Assembly (NCBI GenBank): GCA_963740255.1
Contig: CAVUDO010000002.1
Location: 186,001-250,000, forward strand
Length of the DNA: 64,000 nucleotides
Source of the DNA: CAVUDO01 sp963740255
GTDB lineage: Bacteria > Actinomycetota > Actinomycetes > Mycobacteriales > Cryptosporangiaceae
Reading direction: 5' to 3'
The translations under genes and the position numbers were made by a program. The notes under the pieces are model-generated. The model saw nothing but the letters and a program-made list of their open reading frames with translations. It ran no database searches and was not told the DNA's origin. Shown in pieces: positions 45,465 to 53,796 of the stretch (its first letter is position 1; every line of letters starts with the position of its first letter).

Positions 45465-47354
45465 GTGGCAGGACGGATCCGGGACGGCGACATCGCGCTG
45501 GTCCGCGAGCGCTCGCCGATCGCCGACGTCGTCGGCCTGCGGGTCACGCTCCGCCCGGCCGGCGGCGGCACGGTGAAGGGCCTGTGCCCGTTCCACGACG
45601 AGAAGACGCCGTCGTTCAACGTGAACCCGGCCAAGGGCGTGTACTTCTGCTACGGCTGCAGCGAGGGCGGCGACGTCATCAGCTTCGTCATGAAGACGGA
45701 GATGATGAGCTTCGGGGAGTCCGTCGAGTGGCTGGCCAACCGGGCCGGCGTGCAGCTGACGTACGAGGAGGCCGGGTCGGCACCCGTCCGCCAGCACGGG
45801 CAGCGGGCCCGGATCGTGGCCGCGAACGCCGGCGCGGCGGAGTTCTACGCCGAGCAGCTGGCCGGCGCCGACGCGGTGCCGGCCCGGGACTTCCTGGCCC
45901 AGCGTGGGTTCGACCAGGCGGCGGCGTCGGTCTACGGGTGCGGTTTCGCCCCGGCCGGCTGGGACGCGATGACCAGGCACCTCCGCCAGCGCGGCTTCTC
46001 CCATGACGAGCTGGTGACCGCGGGGCTGGCCAAGCCGGCCCGCTCGGGGTCGCTGATCGACCGCTTCCGCGGCCGGTTGGTCTGGCCGATCCGCGACCTC
46101 GGTGGAGACGTGATCGGCTTCGGTGCGCGCCGCCTGCTCGAGGACGACGACGGGCCGAAGTACCTGAACACCCCGGAGACCCCGCTCTACAAGAAGTCGC
46201 ACGTGCTGTACGGCCTCTCGCATGCCAAGCGCGACATCGCCAAGCAGCAGAAAGCGGTGGTCGTCGAGGGCTACACCGACGTGATGGCCTGCCACCTGGC
46301 CGGGGTGACGACCGCGGTGGCCACCTGCGGCACGGCGTTCGGCGCCGACCACATCCAGGTGCTCCGGCGGCTGCTGATGGACCAGGACGAGTTCCGCGGC
46401 GAGGTGATCTTCACCTTCGACGGCGACGCCGCGGGGCAGAAGGCCGCGATGCGCGCGTTCGAGGACGACCAGCGGTTCATCGCGCAGACGTTCGTGGCCG
46501 TCTCGCCCGGCGGCATGGACCCGTGCGAGCTGCGGCTTGCCCACGGCGACGCGGCTGTGCTCGACCTGGTCAACCGGCGCGAGCCGCTGATCGCGTTCGC
46601 GCTCCGGGCGATCATCGGCCGCTACGACCTGAACACCGTGGAGGGCCGGATCGGGGCGTTGAAAGCGACCGCACCGCTGGTGGCCCGGATCAAGGACCGC
46701 GCGATGCGCCCCGAGTACGCCCGCAAGCTCGCCGGCGACCTGGGCCTGGACCTGGAGCCGGTGCTCCGGGCGGTGGCCGAGTCCGGCGGCGCTGACCCGG
46801 GCCAGCGGGGTCGCCGACGTCCGACGGGCCCGCCGTCCGAGGGCGGGACCAGGCCGGCCGCCGCCGCGCGGCCCGACCCGGACAACCCGGCCCTTTTCGT
46901 GGAGCGCGAGGCACTCAAGCTCGCGATCCAGGCACCGGCGTTGGCCGGGCCGCTGTTCGACGCGGTGGAGGAGATCGCGTACACGCATCCGGTGTACCAC
47001 GCGGTCCGGCAGGCGATCGCGAACGCCGGGGGAGCAGTGATCGGTACGTCTGGCCCTGAGTGGATTGAGAAGCTTGGAGCAAATTGTACTGACTTGGTAG
47101 CCCGCGCGACCGTATCCGAACTCGCTGTCGAGCCGTTGCGTAGTGACGGGGAGCCAGATCCGCGCTACGTCACCATGGTGCTCGCTCGGCTGCAGGAGCT
47201 GGGAGCGGTTCGGCGGATCGTCGAGGTGAAGTCGCGGCTGCAGCGGGTCAACCCGGTGGAGTCCGCGGAGGAGTACGCCCGTCTGTTCGGCGAGCTGGTG
47301 GCGCTCGAGCAGCACAAGCGGGGTCTGCGGGAGCAGGCGATCGGGGGGTTGTAG
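45465..47354 (+). CDS. dnaG: DNA primase DnaG
   Basis: A 629-residue primase. The zinc domain contains CPFHDEKTPSFNVNPAKGVYFCYGC; the catalytic core has YTDVMACHLAGVTTAVATCGTAF (TOPRIM, EGYTD) and FDGDAAGQKAA with catalytic acids. The C-terminal DnaB-binding domain follows a Gly/Arg/Pro linker (about residues 445-475). Within it, bases about 47041-47165 (residues about 526-567) have clearly lower GC and different codon choice than the rest of the gene, although the frame and length are intact. The GTG at 45465 gives MAGRIRDGDIALVRERS. The next gene starts immediately after the stop. Confidence 0.95.
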   Translation: MAGRIRDGDIALVRERSPIADVVGLRVTLRPAGGGTVKGLCPFHDEKTPSFNVNPAKGVYFCYGCSEGGDVISFVMKTEMMSFGESVEWLANRAGVQLTYEEAGSAPVRQHGQRARIVAANAGAAEFYAEQLAGADAVPARDFLAQRGFDQAAASVYGCGFAPAGWDAMTRHLRQRGFSHDELVTAGLAKPARSGSLIDRFRGRLVWPIRDLGGDVIGFGARRLLEDDDGPKYLNTPETPLYKKSHVLYGLSHAKRDIAKQQKAVVVEGYTDVMACHLAGVTTAVATCGTAFGADHIQVLRRLLMDQDEFRGEVIFTFDGDAAGQKAAMRAFEDDQRFIAQTFVAVSPGGMDPCELRLAHGDAAVLDLVNRREPLIAFALRAIIGRYDLNTVEGRIGALKATAPLVARIKDRAMRPEYARKLAGDLGLDLEPVLRAVAESGGADPGQRGRRRPTGPPSEGGTRPAAAARPDPDNPALFVEREALKLAIQAPALAGPLFDAVEEIAYTHPVYHAVRQAIANAGGAVIGTSGPEWIEKLGANCTDLVARATVSELAVEPLRSDGEPDPRYVTMVLARLQELGAVRRIVEVKSRLQRVNPVESAEEYARLFGELVALEQHKRGLREQAIGGL

Positions 47355-47885
47355 ATGAGGCTGTTGGACCGGCTGTTCAAGACGCATCGTCCGGTGGCGG
47401 CGGAGCTGCCGACGCTCGCGGCGGACGAACGGGTGACGGCGTGGGGGGCCACGCCCGACGGCGACGCGGTCGTCGCCACGCAACTGGGGCTGTGGGTGCG
47501 GACGGGCGAGTCGTCGCGCCGGCTGGGCTGGCACGACATCCACAAGGCCGCCTGGGCGGAGGGGGTGCTGACGGTGACGCCCGGGGTGGAGGTGGAGCCG
47601 GGCGTCGTCGCCGACGCCCCGGCGTTGCGGCTGCGGCTGGCCGAACCCGGCGACCTGCCGGCCGAGGTGCGGTCACGGGTGAGCCGCAGCGTCGCGTTCT
47701 CCAGCCACCACCGGCTGCCGGCCGGCGGAGGGGTGCGGGTGGTGGCCCGACGGGTGCCGGGCGAGGACGGGCTGACCTGGGTGCTGCGGTTCGACGAGCA
47801 GGTCGACCGGGCGGATCCGGCGGTGCGGGAACGGGCCGCCGCCGCGCTCGACACCGACCGGAGTCGGGTGGAGCACGGCGGCTGA
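47355..47885 (+). CDS. Conserved hypothetical protein downstream of dnaG
   Basis: A 176-residue protein starting directly at the base after the dnaG stop, so translationally coupled. It has no membrane segments and no recognised catalytic motif; strands LGWHDIHKAAWAEGVLTVTPG, LRLRLAEPGDLP and VAFSSHHRLPAGGGVRVVARR suggest a beta-rich fold. Similar hypothetical proteins accompany dnaG in actinomycetes. A role in replication is not shown. Confidence 0.78.
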   Translation: MRLLDRLFKTHRPVAAELPTLAADERVTAWGATPDGDAVVATQLGLWVRTGESSRRLGWHDIHKAAWAEGVLTVTPGVEVEPGVVADAPALRLRLAEPGDLPAEVRSRVSRSVAFSSHHRLPAGGGVRVVARRVPGEDGLTWVLRFDEQVDRADPAVRERAAAALDTDRSRVEHGG

Positions 47886-47909
47886 CTCCCGGCGTGTCGT
47901 TCCCGCGGT

Positions 47910-48239
47910 CTAGTGGCGGTCGCCGTCCGGCACGCCGTTGGAACCCGCCGAGCGGGCGGCGTACTCCGCGTCGTCGCGGTGGCCGAAGAGGTTGTTCACC
48001 GTCGAACCGATCTTGGTGCCGATCGAACTCTGCGAGAGCTTGTCGCTGACGGTGTCCTTGGCCGTGCTGATCATGCCGCCGGCCTGGGCCTGGAGGACGC
48101 CGGCGGCCTCCTGGACGGTCGGGTTCTCCTTCACCTTGCGCGCGGTGCGGACGATCTGGTCGTACCGTTCGCGACCGGCCCGGGAGCCGAGGACGTACCC
48201 GACGCCCAGTCCGGTGAGGAACATCAGCTTGTTGCGCAT
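47910..48239 (-). CDS. YtxH-like small membrane-associated protein
   Basis: A 109-residue protein with an N-terminal hydrophobic segment and the motif GVGYVLGSRAGRERYDQI (residues about 9-26), which is characteristic of actinobacterial YtxH-like/envelope proteins. The rest is an amphipathic helical region (KVKENPTVQEAAGVLQAQAGG) and a charged tail. GGGAG lies 5 bp upstream of the ATG at 48239; a GTG two codons earlier is an alternative. The function is unknown. Confidence 0.78.
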   Translation of the reverse strand: MRNKLMFLTGLGVGYVLGSRAGRERYDQIVRTARKVKENPTVQEAAGVLQAQAGGMISTAKDTVSDKLSQSSIGTKIGSTVNNLFGHRDDAEYAARSAGSNGVPDGDRH

Positions 48240-48474
48240 GTGCACTCCCTGTGTGTGCCTGGCTCGCGTCGTGGTGCTCTCAGTCCATGCCCGTTCGAGC
48301 GGGTTTCCACACTCGCCCCCTGCTCAGGCTCCCACAGGTCGGACCGGACGGCGTCTCGCGAACGGGCTGCCGGACGCCTCCGCCGACACGGTGTTGGGTG
48401 GCGATACCAGGCAGCAGCGGGGAGGGTGGATGTTGTACTCTTGGTCCCGCCGCGCCGGCCGTCTGGGCGCACCT

Positions 48475-48547
48475 TCCCCCGTAGCTCAATTGGCAGAGCA
48501 TGCGACTGTTAATCGCAGGGTTAGTGGTTCGAGTCCACTCGGGGGAG
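48475..48547 (+). tRNA. tRNA-Asn (GTT)
   Basis: A complete cloverleaf: acceptor TCCCCCG pairs with CGGGGGA, discriminator G, and an encoded CCA at 48548-48550. The anticodon loop has GTT at 48508-48510 (ACTGTTAAT context) and the T loop is GGTTCGAGTCC. Its 3' half is the attachment site of the element that follows: bases from 48511 to 48548 are repeated at 59644-59681. Confidence 0.97.
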
Positions 48548-48548
48548 C
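48511..48548 (+). repeat. attL core (38 bp, in tRNA-Asn)
   Basis: Direct-repeat copy covering the anticodon stem to the first C of CCA in the tRNA gene. It is identical to 59644-59681. Flanking bases differ on both sides, so 38 bp is the exact maximal identity. Confidence 0.93.
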
Positions 48549-48597
48549 CATAACACCAGGTCACAGGGGTAGAGCCTCCTGGATCCCCTGCCACGAA

Positions 48598-48620
48598 GCA
48601 CGGTTTACGCACGGTTTTCG
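48598..48620 (+). repeat. Candidate integrase arm sites, attL side
   Basis: Two adjoining 12-mers, GCACGGTTTACG (48598-48609) and GCACGGTTTTCG (48609-48620), sharing one base. The first occurs again inside attR at 59507-59518. Their position beside both att sites suits accessory (arm-type) binding sites. They also overlap the end of the integrase gene. Confidence 0.5.
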
Positions 48621-49795
48621 TCTTTCGGCGGGAACATTGCGTTGAGCGCGGCCGTCGCGCGGGGATCGATCATGTTGCGTCCCAAGTACACGTCCTGCGT
48701 CATCGACGGCTTGGCATGGCCGAGCTGATCGGCCACCACCCGGGCGGACAGATCGGCGTCATCGAGAAGCGTGGCGACGGTCTTCCGGAACGCATGAGCT
48801 GTCACCCAAGCGAAGCCCTCCGAGCCGCGAGCCTCGCGGAGGGTCCGAGCTGTGTTGCTGGGGTCGCGCCAACCGCCGTCGTCATCCGGGAACAGCGGCG
48901 TGTCCAGACGCGGCCCGCTCAGGTAGCGGCAGAGCAGCATGTCGAGCGCCCAGGTGGGCAACCTGAGCACTCGCTGTCCTGCCTTGGACTTCGTGGTCTT
49001 GCGAATCAGCCCGACGCCCTTCACTCGGATGATGGTCGAGGTGATCGACACTGTGCCCGCCTCCAAGTGAACCTCGGACCAGAGCACAGCGGATGCCTCT
49101 CCGATCCGTACACCTGTTGCGAGCATGAACCGGCACAGGTCGGGAAGATCCCTGCGCTGCGCGTCTTCGTCGGCGTCGAGCTGGGCGAACCAGGCGGCAC
49201 GTTCTACCTTGGTGAGAGCCCGTGGGACCTTTTTTGGCTGTCCTTCGATGCGTTCGACCTCACGTACTGGATTCATCATCACAGCGCCATACCTGACAGC
49301 GAGTCCCATCACACCGGAAACAATGCTCCGGCATGTCTTTGCGGTCGGGATCCCGCTTTCTTCCTTCAGTCGGTGGATGAACTTGTCGAGAAGTGGCGTA
49401 CTGACTTCGCCCAGGCGCAGTTCGGCCAATGCCGGAAGCACGTGTCGGTCAAGCTGTTGGCGATACGTGCCAACAGTCGAAAGGGAACGACGTCCCTCTT
49501 TGGCCGCCGCCGTGATCTTGTCAATCCAGATGCGAGCGGCATCTCCGAAACGATGTGCACGCGTCAACTCGCTATTCCGTTGACTTGTTTCCGACCGTTC
49601 CTTGAGTGCGATCTTGAGCGCATTCTCGGCGGCAGCTTTGCTCTTGCCGAATCGGGAGACACGCCGGATCTTGCCGTCGAAGTCTCGGAAGTCGGTGACC
49701 GCCCGGTGCCGTTTCGGCTTGCCGTTGGGGCCGACGTCCATCGGGTAGATGCGGATGCTTCCCCAAGTGCCGAGCGGCAGGGGTGGTCGGGCCAC
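48605..49795 (-). CDS. int: Tyrosine-type site-specific integrase
   Basis: A 396-residue tyrosine recombinase, close in length to the pSAM2 integrase. Catalytic residues are visible: first Arg in LATGVRIGEASAVLW, His-x-x-Arg in TAHAFRKTVATLL, the later His in LGHAKPSMTQDVYLGR and the nucleophile Tyr in that same segment (QDVYLGR). The N-terminal part has the SAM-like core-binding domain (LSTVGTYRQQLDRHVLPALAELRLGEV). It lies 54 bp from attL, as expected for an integrase of an AICE, and 3 bp downstream of xis. Confidence 0.96.
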   Translation of the reverse strand: MARPPLPLGTWGSIRIYPMDVGPNGKPKRHRAVTDFRDFDGKIRRVSRFGKSKAAAENALKIALKERSETSQRNSELTRAHRFGDAARIWIDKITAAAKEGRRSLSTVGTYRQQLDRHVLPALAELRLGEVSTPLLDKFIHRLKEESGIPTAKTCRSIVSGVMGLAVRYGAVMMNPVREVERIEGQPKKVPRALTKVERAAWFAQLDADEDAQRRDLPDLCRFMLATGVRIGEASAVLWSEVHLEAGTVSITSTIIRVKGVGLIRKTTKSKAGQRVLRLPTWALDMLLCRYLSGPRLDTPLFPDDDGGWRDPSNTARTLREARGSEGFAWVTAHAFRKTVATLLDDADLSARVVADQLGHAKPSMTQDVYLGRNMIDPRATAALNAMFPPKDENRA

Positions 49796-49798
49796 GGT

Positions 49799-49984
49799 TC
49801 ACGCTCCGATCGCTTCGAGCCAGGACAAGACGTCTTCGGGCCGGTAGCGGATGTGCCGACCTACTCGCTTGCCGGGCGGACCGTAGTTGCGGCCGCGCCA
49901 TTGGTAGAGCGTTTTCACGGGCACTCGGAGGTAGTCAGAGACGTCCTCGATGGCCCACAGCGGTTGAATGTTGGTGATGGTCAC
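49799..49984 (-). CDS. xis: Excisionase/HTH_17 protein
   Basis: A 61-residue protein with a MerR-like helix-turn-helix of the excisionase type: LWAIEDVSDYLRVPVKTLYQWRGRNYGPPGKRVGRHIRYRPEDVLSWLE. It starts just upstream of int on the same strand (gap 3 bp), the standard xis-int arrangement. It is expected to direct excision together with Int. Confidence 0.93.
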   Translation of the reverse strand: MTITNIQPLWAIEDVSDYLRVPVKTLYQWRGRNYGPPGKRVGRHIRYRPEDVLSWLEAIGA

Positions 49985-50003
49985 CGTGGTACTCCTTTCG
50001 GGC

Positions 50004-51605
50004 TTAGAGGCTGTTTGCTGTCAATTCGTCTTTGACAGTCTGCCGATGCTCGCGGGCTTTGGCGGCGGCGGTGTTGGCGAGTAGGGCGTCGCCGGTGGTG
50101 TGCCAGCCGATTCCGGCGTAGGTGAGGGTGTTGATGATGATGGTGGTTTCGTCGTCGTTGTAATGGTCGACGGAGCGATGTTGGTCGCGGCGCCATTGTT
50201 GGCGGGCTTCGCGGAGCGCTCTTAGCGTCGTGGAGTAGCGGCGGCTCTTGGTCGAGAAATGGCCACCGAAGCCGAGCATATGCGCCCACCGCCGCAGCCG
50301 GAGATAAGACAGCCGACCGCCGTTCTTCGTGACCTGATCGGGGTCGAGGTTGCAGCCTGGTCGGCCGAGGGTCCAGCAGGCCTCGATGAGGCGTTCGGTG
50401 TGGGTGCCGCCGGGGTCGGCGTAGCAGTCGATGGTGTCGAGGGTGAGGCGCCGGGAGACGTGCCCGGTCTGTTCGGTGGCTTTCGTGGCGTACTTCGCGA
50501 GGTACCCGGCAACAGCGGTCTCGGTGATCTCGCCTTTGACGGAGAGGCGGACGGGTTTGACGAGGAATTCCCGGCCCCACCCAATGAGCCACCCGTCAGG
50601 GTTGTCCGGGTGCGGCGGCGTCCGGAAGCTCGTTGTCCGGACGGCGTGCTCCAACGCGGCTTTCAGGACGACGTAGTCGAGCTGGGCCGGCGGGGCGATG
50701 ACCGCTGTCGGGTCGCCGGGGTCGACGCCGTCCAGGCGGACCAGGGCGTGGAAGTGCGCCACACCTCTGGCTTGCATCTCGGCGACCTTGGCGAACGAGG
50801 GCCGAGCGGTGACACCGAGCGCTTTGGCGGCGGCGGTCAGCAGGGACTTGGTGGTTTCCATGGTGCGGCGCCAGAGTTCACCGGCGAAGCAGTTCCACAC
50901 GACCTGGTGCGAGTGGTCGTAGCAATCCGGGCACAGCGGTGTGCCCAGGGCGCGTTCGCCGTCGCGGTGGACCCGGTGACAGGCGAGGTCGACGCCGTGC
51001 GGGCAGAGTTCCGGGGCCCGGCGTGGTCGGCACATCCGGGGTCGGCCGTTCTTCGCCCTGGTGGAGTGCACCAGCCCGAAACTGGGCGCGGTGAAGGTCG
51101 GGAACGCGCACGGATGCGTCTGGACCGACTCGGGGGTGCCTTTGCCGCCGTGCAGGCCAGCGAGGATCAGCTGGTAGGTGTCGGCCCGGTAGACCTCCGC
51201 GCACGCCGGACAGACGGTGGCACGGCGGTTCCCGCAGGCTTTGTAGATCACCGCGTCGGGCATGGACTCGGTGTGCGCCCGGGGGAACATTTCCCCGGTG
51301 GTGGTGTCCACGGTGTGCAGCTGCCCGGACAGGCGGACCGGGTGCGAGCACGCGGCGGCGGCCTGGATGTGAGAGAGCCAGCGCCAGTAGTCACCCTTCG
51401 CGCCACGACGAACAGCCGAACCGTGGGCAGTGGTCTCGTTGACTCGTTCGAGCGCGTGCAGGTCGGCGACCCGGGCCAGGTCGGGCAGGACCGGGGCCAG
51501 GACGGCGTGCGCGGCTTGGCTGAGGGCAGGCTCGGCATACGCCCCCGCCCCCGACACCGGACTACTGGTGGTGTCGGGGGTGAGGGTGAGTGTCGAGACA
51601 GTCAC
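50004..51605 (-). CDS. repSA: RepSA-like rolling-circle replication initiator
   Basis: A 533-residue initiator of the type used by pSAM2 and related AICEs. A cysteine-rich N-terminal half (CGNRRATVCPACAEVYRADTY; LCPHGVDLACHRVHRDGE; LCPDCYDHSHQ) precedes the catalytic half with a HUH-like motif VAHFHALVRLDGVD and a Tyr motif AGYLAKYATKATEQTGH. It should nick the element's origin to start single-strand replication. Pairing with xis and int (gaps 19 and 3 bp) makes one minus-strand operon. The pSAM2 protein is about 459 residues, so this one is longer. Confidence 0.92.
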   Translation of the reverse strand: MTVSTLTLTPDTTSSPVSGAGAYAEPALSQAAHAVLAPVLPDLARVADLHALERVNETTAHGSAVRRGAKGDYWRWLSHIQAAAACSHPVRLSGQLHTVDTTTGEMFPRAHTESMPDAVIYKACGNRRATVCPACAEVYRADTYQLILAGLHGGKGTPESVQTHPCAFPTFTAPSFGLVHSTRAKNGRPRMCRPRRAPELCPHGVDLACHRVHRDGERALGTPLCPDCYDHSHQVVWNCFAGELWRRTMETTKSLLTAAAKALGVTARPSFAKVAEMQARGVAHFHALVRLDGVDPGDPTAVIAPPAQLDYVVLKAALEHAVRTTSFRTPPHPDNPDGWLIGWGREFLVKPVRLSVKGEITETAVAGYLAKYATKATEQTGHVSRRLTLDTIDCYADPGGTHTERLIEACWTLGRPGCNLDPDQVTKNGGRLSYLRLRRWAHMLGFGGHFSTKSRRYSTTLRALREARQQWRRDQHRSVDHYNDDETTIIINTLTYAGIGWHTTGDALLANTAAAKAREHRQTVKDELTANSL

Positions 51606-51630
51606 GGGCTGAGCCGGCCGGGTTGGTGGC

Positions 51631-51912
51631 TCATGGTGTGATCGCGATCAGTGCGGTCACACCCATGCAGGCCGGGCAGAAGATCGGCGCCCAACCCTCT
51701 CGGTTGCAGGAGGTGATGAACTCCCGCAGCTCTCGCGGGTCGGCGGGGAACACTCCCCGGCCCTCACACCCGATACAGGCGTCACCACAAGTGGTGCAGC
51801 CGTGGTAGATCGGCCCGAGGTGCGGGTCGATTCCGGCGGGTCGGTGCCCGTCGACGCAGTAACAGCACTGCGCCACCTCTGCCGGGACGCCGTGGGGCTC
51901 AGGGGCCGTCAC
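51631..51912 (-). CDS. Small Cys-rich AICE protein
   Basis: A 93-residue protein starting with GTG that overlaps the stop of the DUF2637 gene (GTGA). It has several Cys pairs suggesting zinc knuckles: QCCYC near residue 15-19, GCTTCGDACIGCEGRG (about 38-53) and IFCPACMG (about 77-84). It is easily missed because a longer overlapping frame extends upstream. No known function; similar small zinc-ribbon proteins occur between repSA and tra genes of AICEs. Confidence 0.7.
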   Translation of the reverse strand: MTAPEPHGVPAEVAQCCYCVDGHRPAGIDPHLGPIYHGCTTCGDACIGCEGRGVFPADPRELREFITSCNREGWAPIFCPACMGVTALIAITP

Positions 51913-52598
51913 GACCGGTCCCCAGGACGAGTGCCGTTGAGCGACACCATGCTCGGCACGACGGTGGTGGGCGCCTCTCCGATGGAGGCGAGCAGTCGTG
52001 CAGCGGACTCGGCGTCGAGGCCGAAGCGTTCCGCGAGCTGCACTGTGGTGATGGGTTGCCCGGTGGTTTGCCGGTGGGAGAACGCCGCGAGGCGAGCCCC
52101 CATGACCACATCGGAGGGAACCTCCGGGGTAGCAGTCGGCATCGCTGTAACCGGCACAGCGGCCGGTGTGGGCGGGACGAGCTCGTGGGCCTGGTCGAGG
52201 TCGTCGACCTTCACGGTTGGTCGTCCGAGGACCAACTTGGTCAGGGCGAGGAAGCCCAGCGCGGGGACGGCGGCCAGGAGCCACCCAGAGACGCTTGGTT
52301 GGGCTTGTGCGAACTGCGCCGCGATGCTCAGTGCGACGGCGGCGACCAGGACGGCCAGGGCGAACCCGATCGGGTGCCCGTTACGGCGGCGGCGCCGCAC
52401 CTCGATCCCGGCGGCGGCCGGGGTGAGTTCGGAGACCAGGGCGTTGGTCCACCCGAACCACTCCCCGGTCCCAGCCGGGGAGTTGGCCATCGTCCAGTCA
52501 TGGACGTGGGTGAACGACGCCGCGCCGGCCATCCCACCGACGAGCAGCAGGATCACGACCTGGGTCACGTTCTCGACCCGCTCACCGCGGGCGGTCAT
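51909..52598 (-). CDS. DUF2637 membrane protein of AICE
   Basis: A 229-residue protein typical of AICEs. The DUF2637 domain has four membrane segments (VVILLLVGGMAGAASFTHVHDW; WFGWTNALVSELTPAAAGIEV; FALAVLVAAVALSIAAQFAQA; GWLLAAVPALGFLAL) with the marker FTHVHD. The C-terminal 90 residues are a cytoplasmic region with an HTH-like segment (TTVQLAERFGLDAESAARLLASIG). Its ATG overlaps the upstream HTH gene stop by 4 bp. DUF2637 proteins are thought to take part in conjugative spreading, but this is unproved. Confidence 0.86.
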   Translation of the reverse strand: MTARGERVENVTQVVILLLVGGMAGAASFTHVHDWTMANSPAGTGEWFGWTNALVSELTPAAAGIEVRRRRRNGHPIGFALAVLVAAVALSIAAQFAQAQPSVSGWLLAAVPALGFLALTKLVLGRPTVKVDDLDQAHELVPPTPAAVPVTAMPTATPEVPSDVVMGARLAAFSHRQTTGQPITTVQLAERFGLDAESAARLLASIGEAPTTVVPSMVSLNGTRPGDRS

Positions 52599-52924
52599 GG
52601 CCGGTCACCCCAGCGCTGCTGGGCGGCTTGGCGGGTGACGCCGATCCGGGATGCGATTTCGGTCCAGGAGTAGCCGCAGGCCCGTAGCCCTGCGACGGCG
52701 GTGTCGATAGCCCGGTCCAGTTCCTCGCTCAGCGCGAGCAGGGCGGGTAGTGCTTCGACGTCTCCGGTGGCGATCCGGCGGCCTTGAGCGGCTATTACAC
52801 GCCTCGTGAATGCGGCGTAGTCGTCGTTCTCCACGACCCGGCGGATGCGCCGGTTTGGTGTCAACTCACGGTTGACGGTGGATGCCCGATCTGGGGTCGG
52901 GTGGGGGTTGGTGTAGGTGGTCAT
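52595..52924 (-). CDS. HTH DNA-binding protein of AICE
   Basis: A 109-residue protein with a C-terminal helix-turn-helix: AGLRACGYSWTEIASRIGVTRQAAQQRWG (residues about 80-107). The N-terminal part is helical (FTRRVIAAQGRRIATGDVEALPALLALSEELDRAIDTA). It lies between the FtsK-like gene and the DUF2637 gene with 4-bp overlaps on both sides, so all are co-translated. Such proteins are common in AICEs; regulation of the transfer operon is possible. Confidence 0.8.
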   Translation of the reverse strand: MTTYTNPHPTPDRASTVNRELTPNRRIRRVVENDDYAAFTRRVIAAQGRRIATGDVEALPALLALSEELDRAIDTAVAGLRACGYSWTEIASRIGVTRQAAQQRWGDRP

Positions 52925-53796
52925 GCCGCTTCACCGCCTGAGCGGATCCAGGCGGCTCGACTGACGAGGTAGTCGATGTCGTTGTCGGTGAGGTAGGCGC
53001 CTTTGAACCGGCGGGGGAATGCTCCTTCGGAGAGGAGCCAACCGACGCCGCGTGATTCGGTGTCGATCTTGTTCGCTTCGTAGCCGAGTTTGGCCAAGCC
53101 GGTCCCGAGGATGATGTCGGAGCTGGCTTCGGTGGTGCACCGGAATGCGATCCGGTACCCGAAGATGTCCCGCAGGCTGGTTGGGACGATGTCGGCTGAG
53201 GGGCGTTGTGTTGCGGCGACGACGATGATGCCGGCGGCGCGGCCCCGTGCGACGAGGTCGCGTAGGACCCGGACGAAGTCCTCTTGGGACTGTTTGGTTC
53301 CGGCGGTTGAGGAGTAGTAGGCGAACTCATCGATCACGACGAGGACGAACGGGATCCCGTCCGATGCGAGGATTTTGCGTCGCCGGTTGGAGGCGAGCCA
53401 GTCGTAGCGGTTGTCCATCTGCGCCTGGAGTTCGCGCAAAGCGACGATGGCGTGTTTGTGGTCTTTGCCGACGAACGCGTCGGCGACTTCACGCCACATC
53501 CCGAGTTCGACTTCTTTGCCGTCGAGCAGGACCAGGCGCACGTCTGGGCACAGCGACGCGTGCGCCACGATGTTGTTGAGCAGCACGGACTTCCCGCCGC
53601 CGGGCTCACCGCCGCAGAGGAGGTTGCGGTAGGCCAGTTCGAGGTAGACACCGACGCCGTTCTCATCGATGCCGAGGAAGATCGGGTCGAAGATCGACAG
53701 TCCCGCGACCGGAACACCAGAGGCCGACGCGGATGCGGGTACGGGGCGAGCCCCGGCGTTTCGGCCGGGGGTCACCTTCCGGAATAGGTCAGACAT
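52921..53796 (-). CDS. FtsK/SpoIIIE-type conjugative DNA translocase (TraSA-like)
   Basis: A 291-residue FtsK-family ATPase, close to the short TraSA protein of pSAM2 (about 306 residues). Walker A is GGEPGGGKSVLLNN, Walker B is FVLVVIDEFAYYSS, and the sensor region VARGRAAGIIVVAATQRPSADIVPTSLRD matches the family. Such proteins move double-stranded DNA between mycelia as the only transfer protein needed. The membrane anchor normally found at the N-terminus appears in the next upstream gene. Its stop overlaps the downstream HTH gene by 4 bp and its start overlaps the upstream gene by 8 bp. Confidence 0.94.
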   Translation of the reverse strand: MSDLFRKVTPGRNAGARPVPASASASGVPVAGLSIFDPIFLGIDENGVGVYLELAYRNLLCGGEPGGGKSVLLNNIVAHASLCPDVRLVLLDGKEVELGMWREVADAFVGKDHKHAIVALRELQAQMDNRYDWLASNRRRKILASDGIPFVLVVIDEFAYYSSTAGTKQSQEDFVRVLRDLVARGRAAGIIVVAATQRPSADIVPTSLRDIFGYRIAFRCTTEASSDIILGTGLAKLGYEANKIDTESRGVGWLLSEGAFPRRFKGAYLTDNDIDYLVSRAAWIRSGGEAA

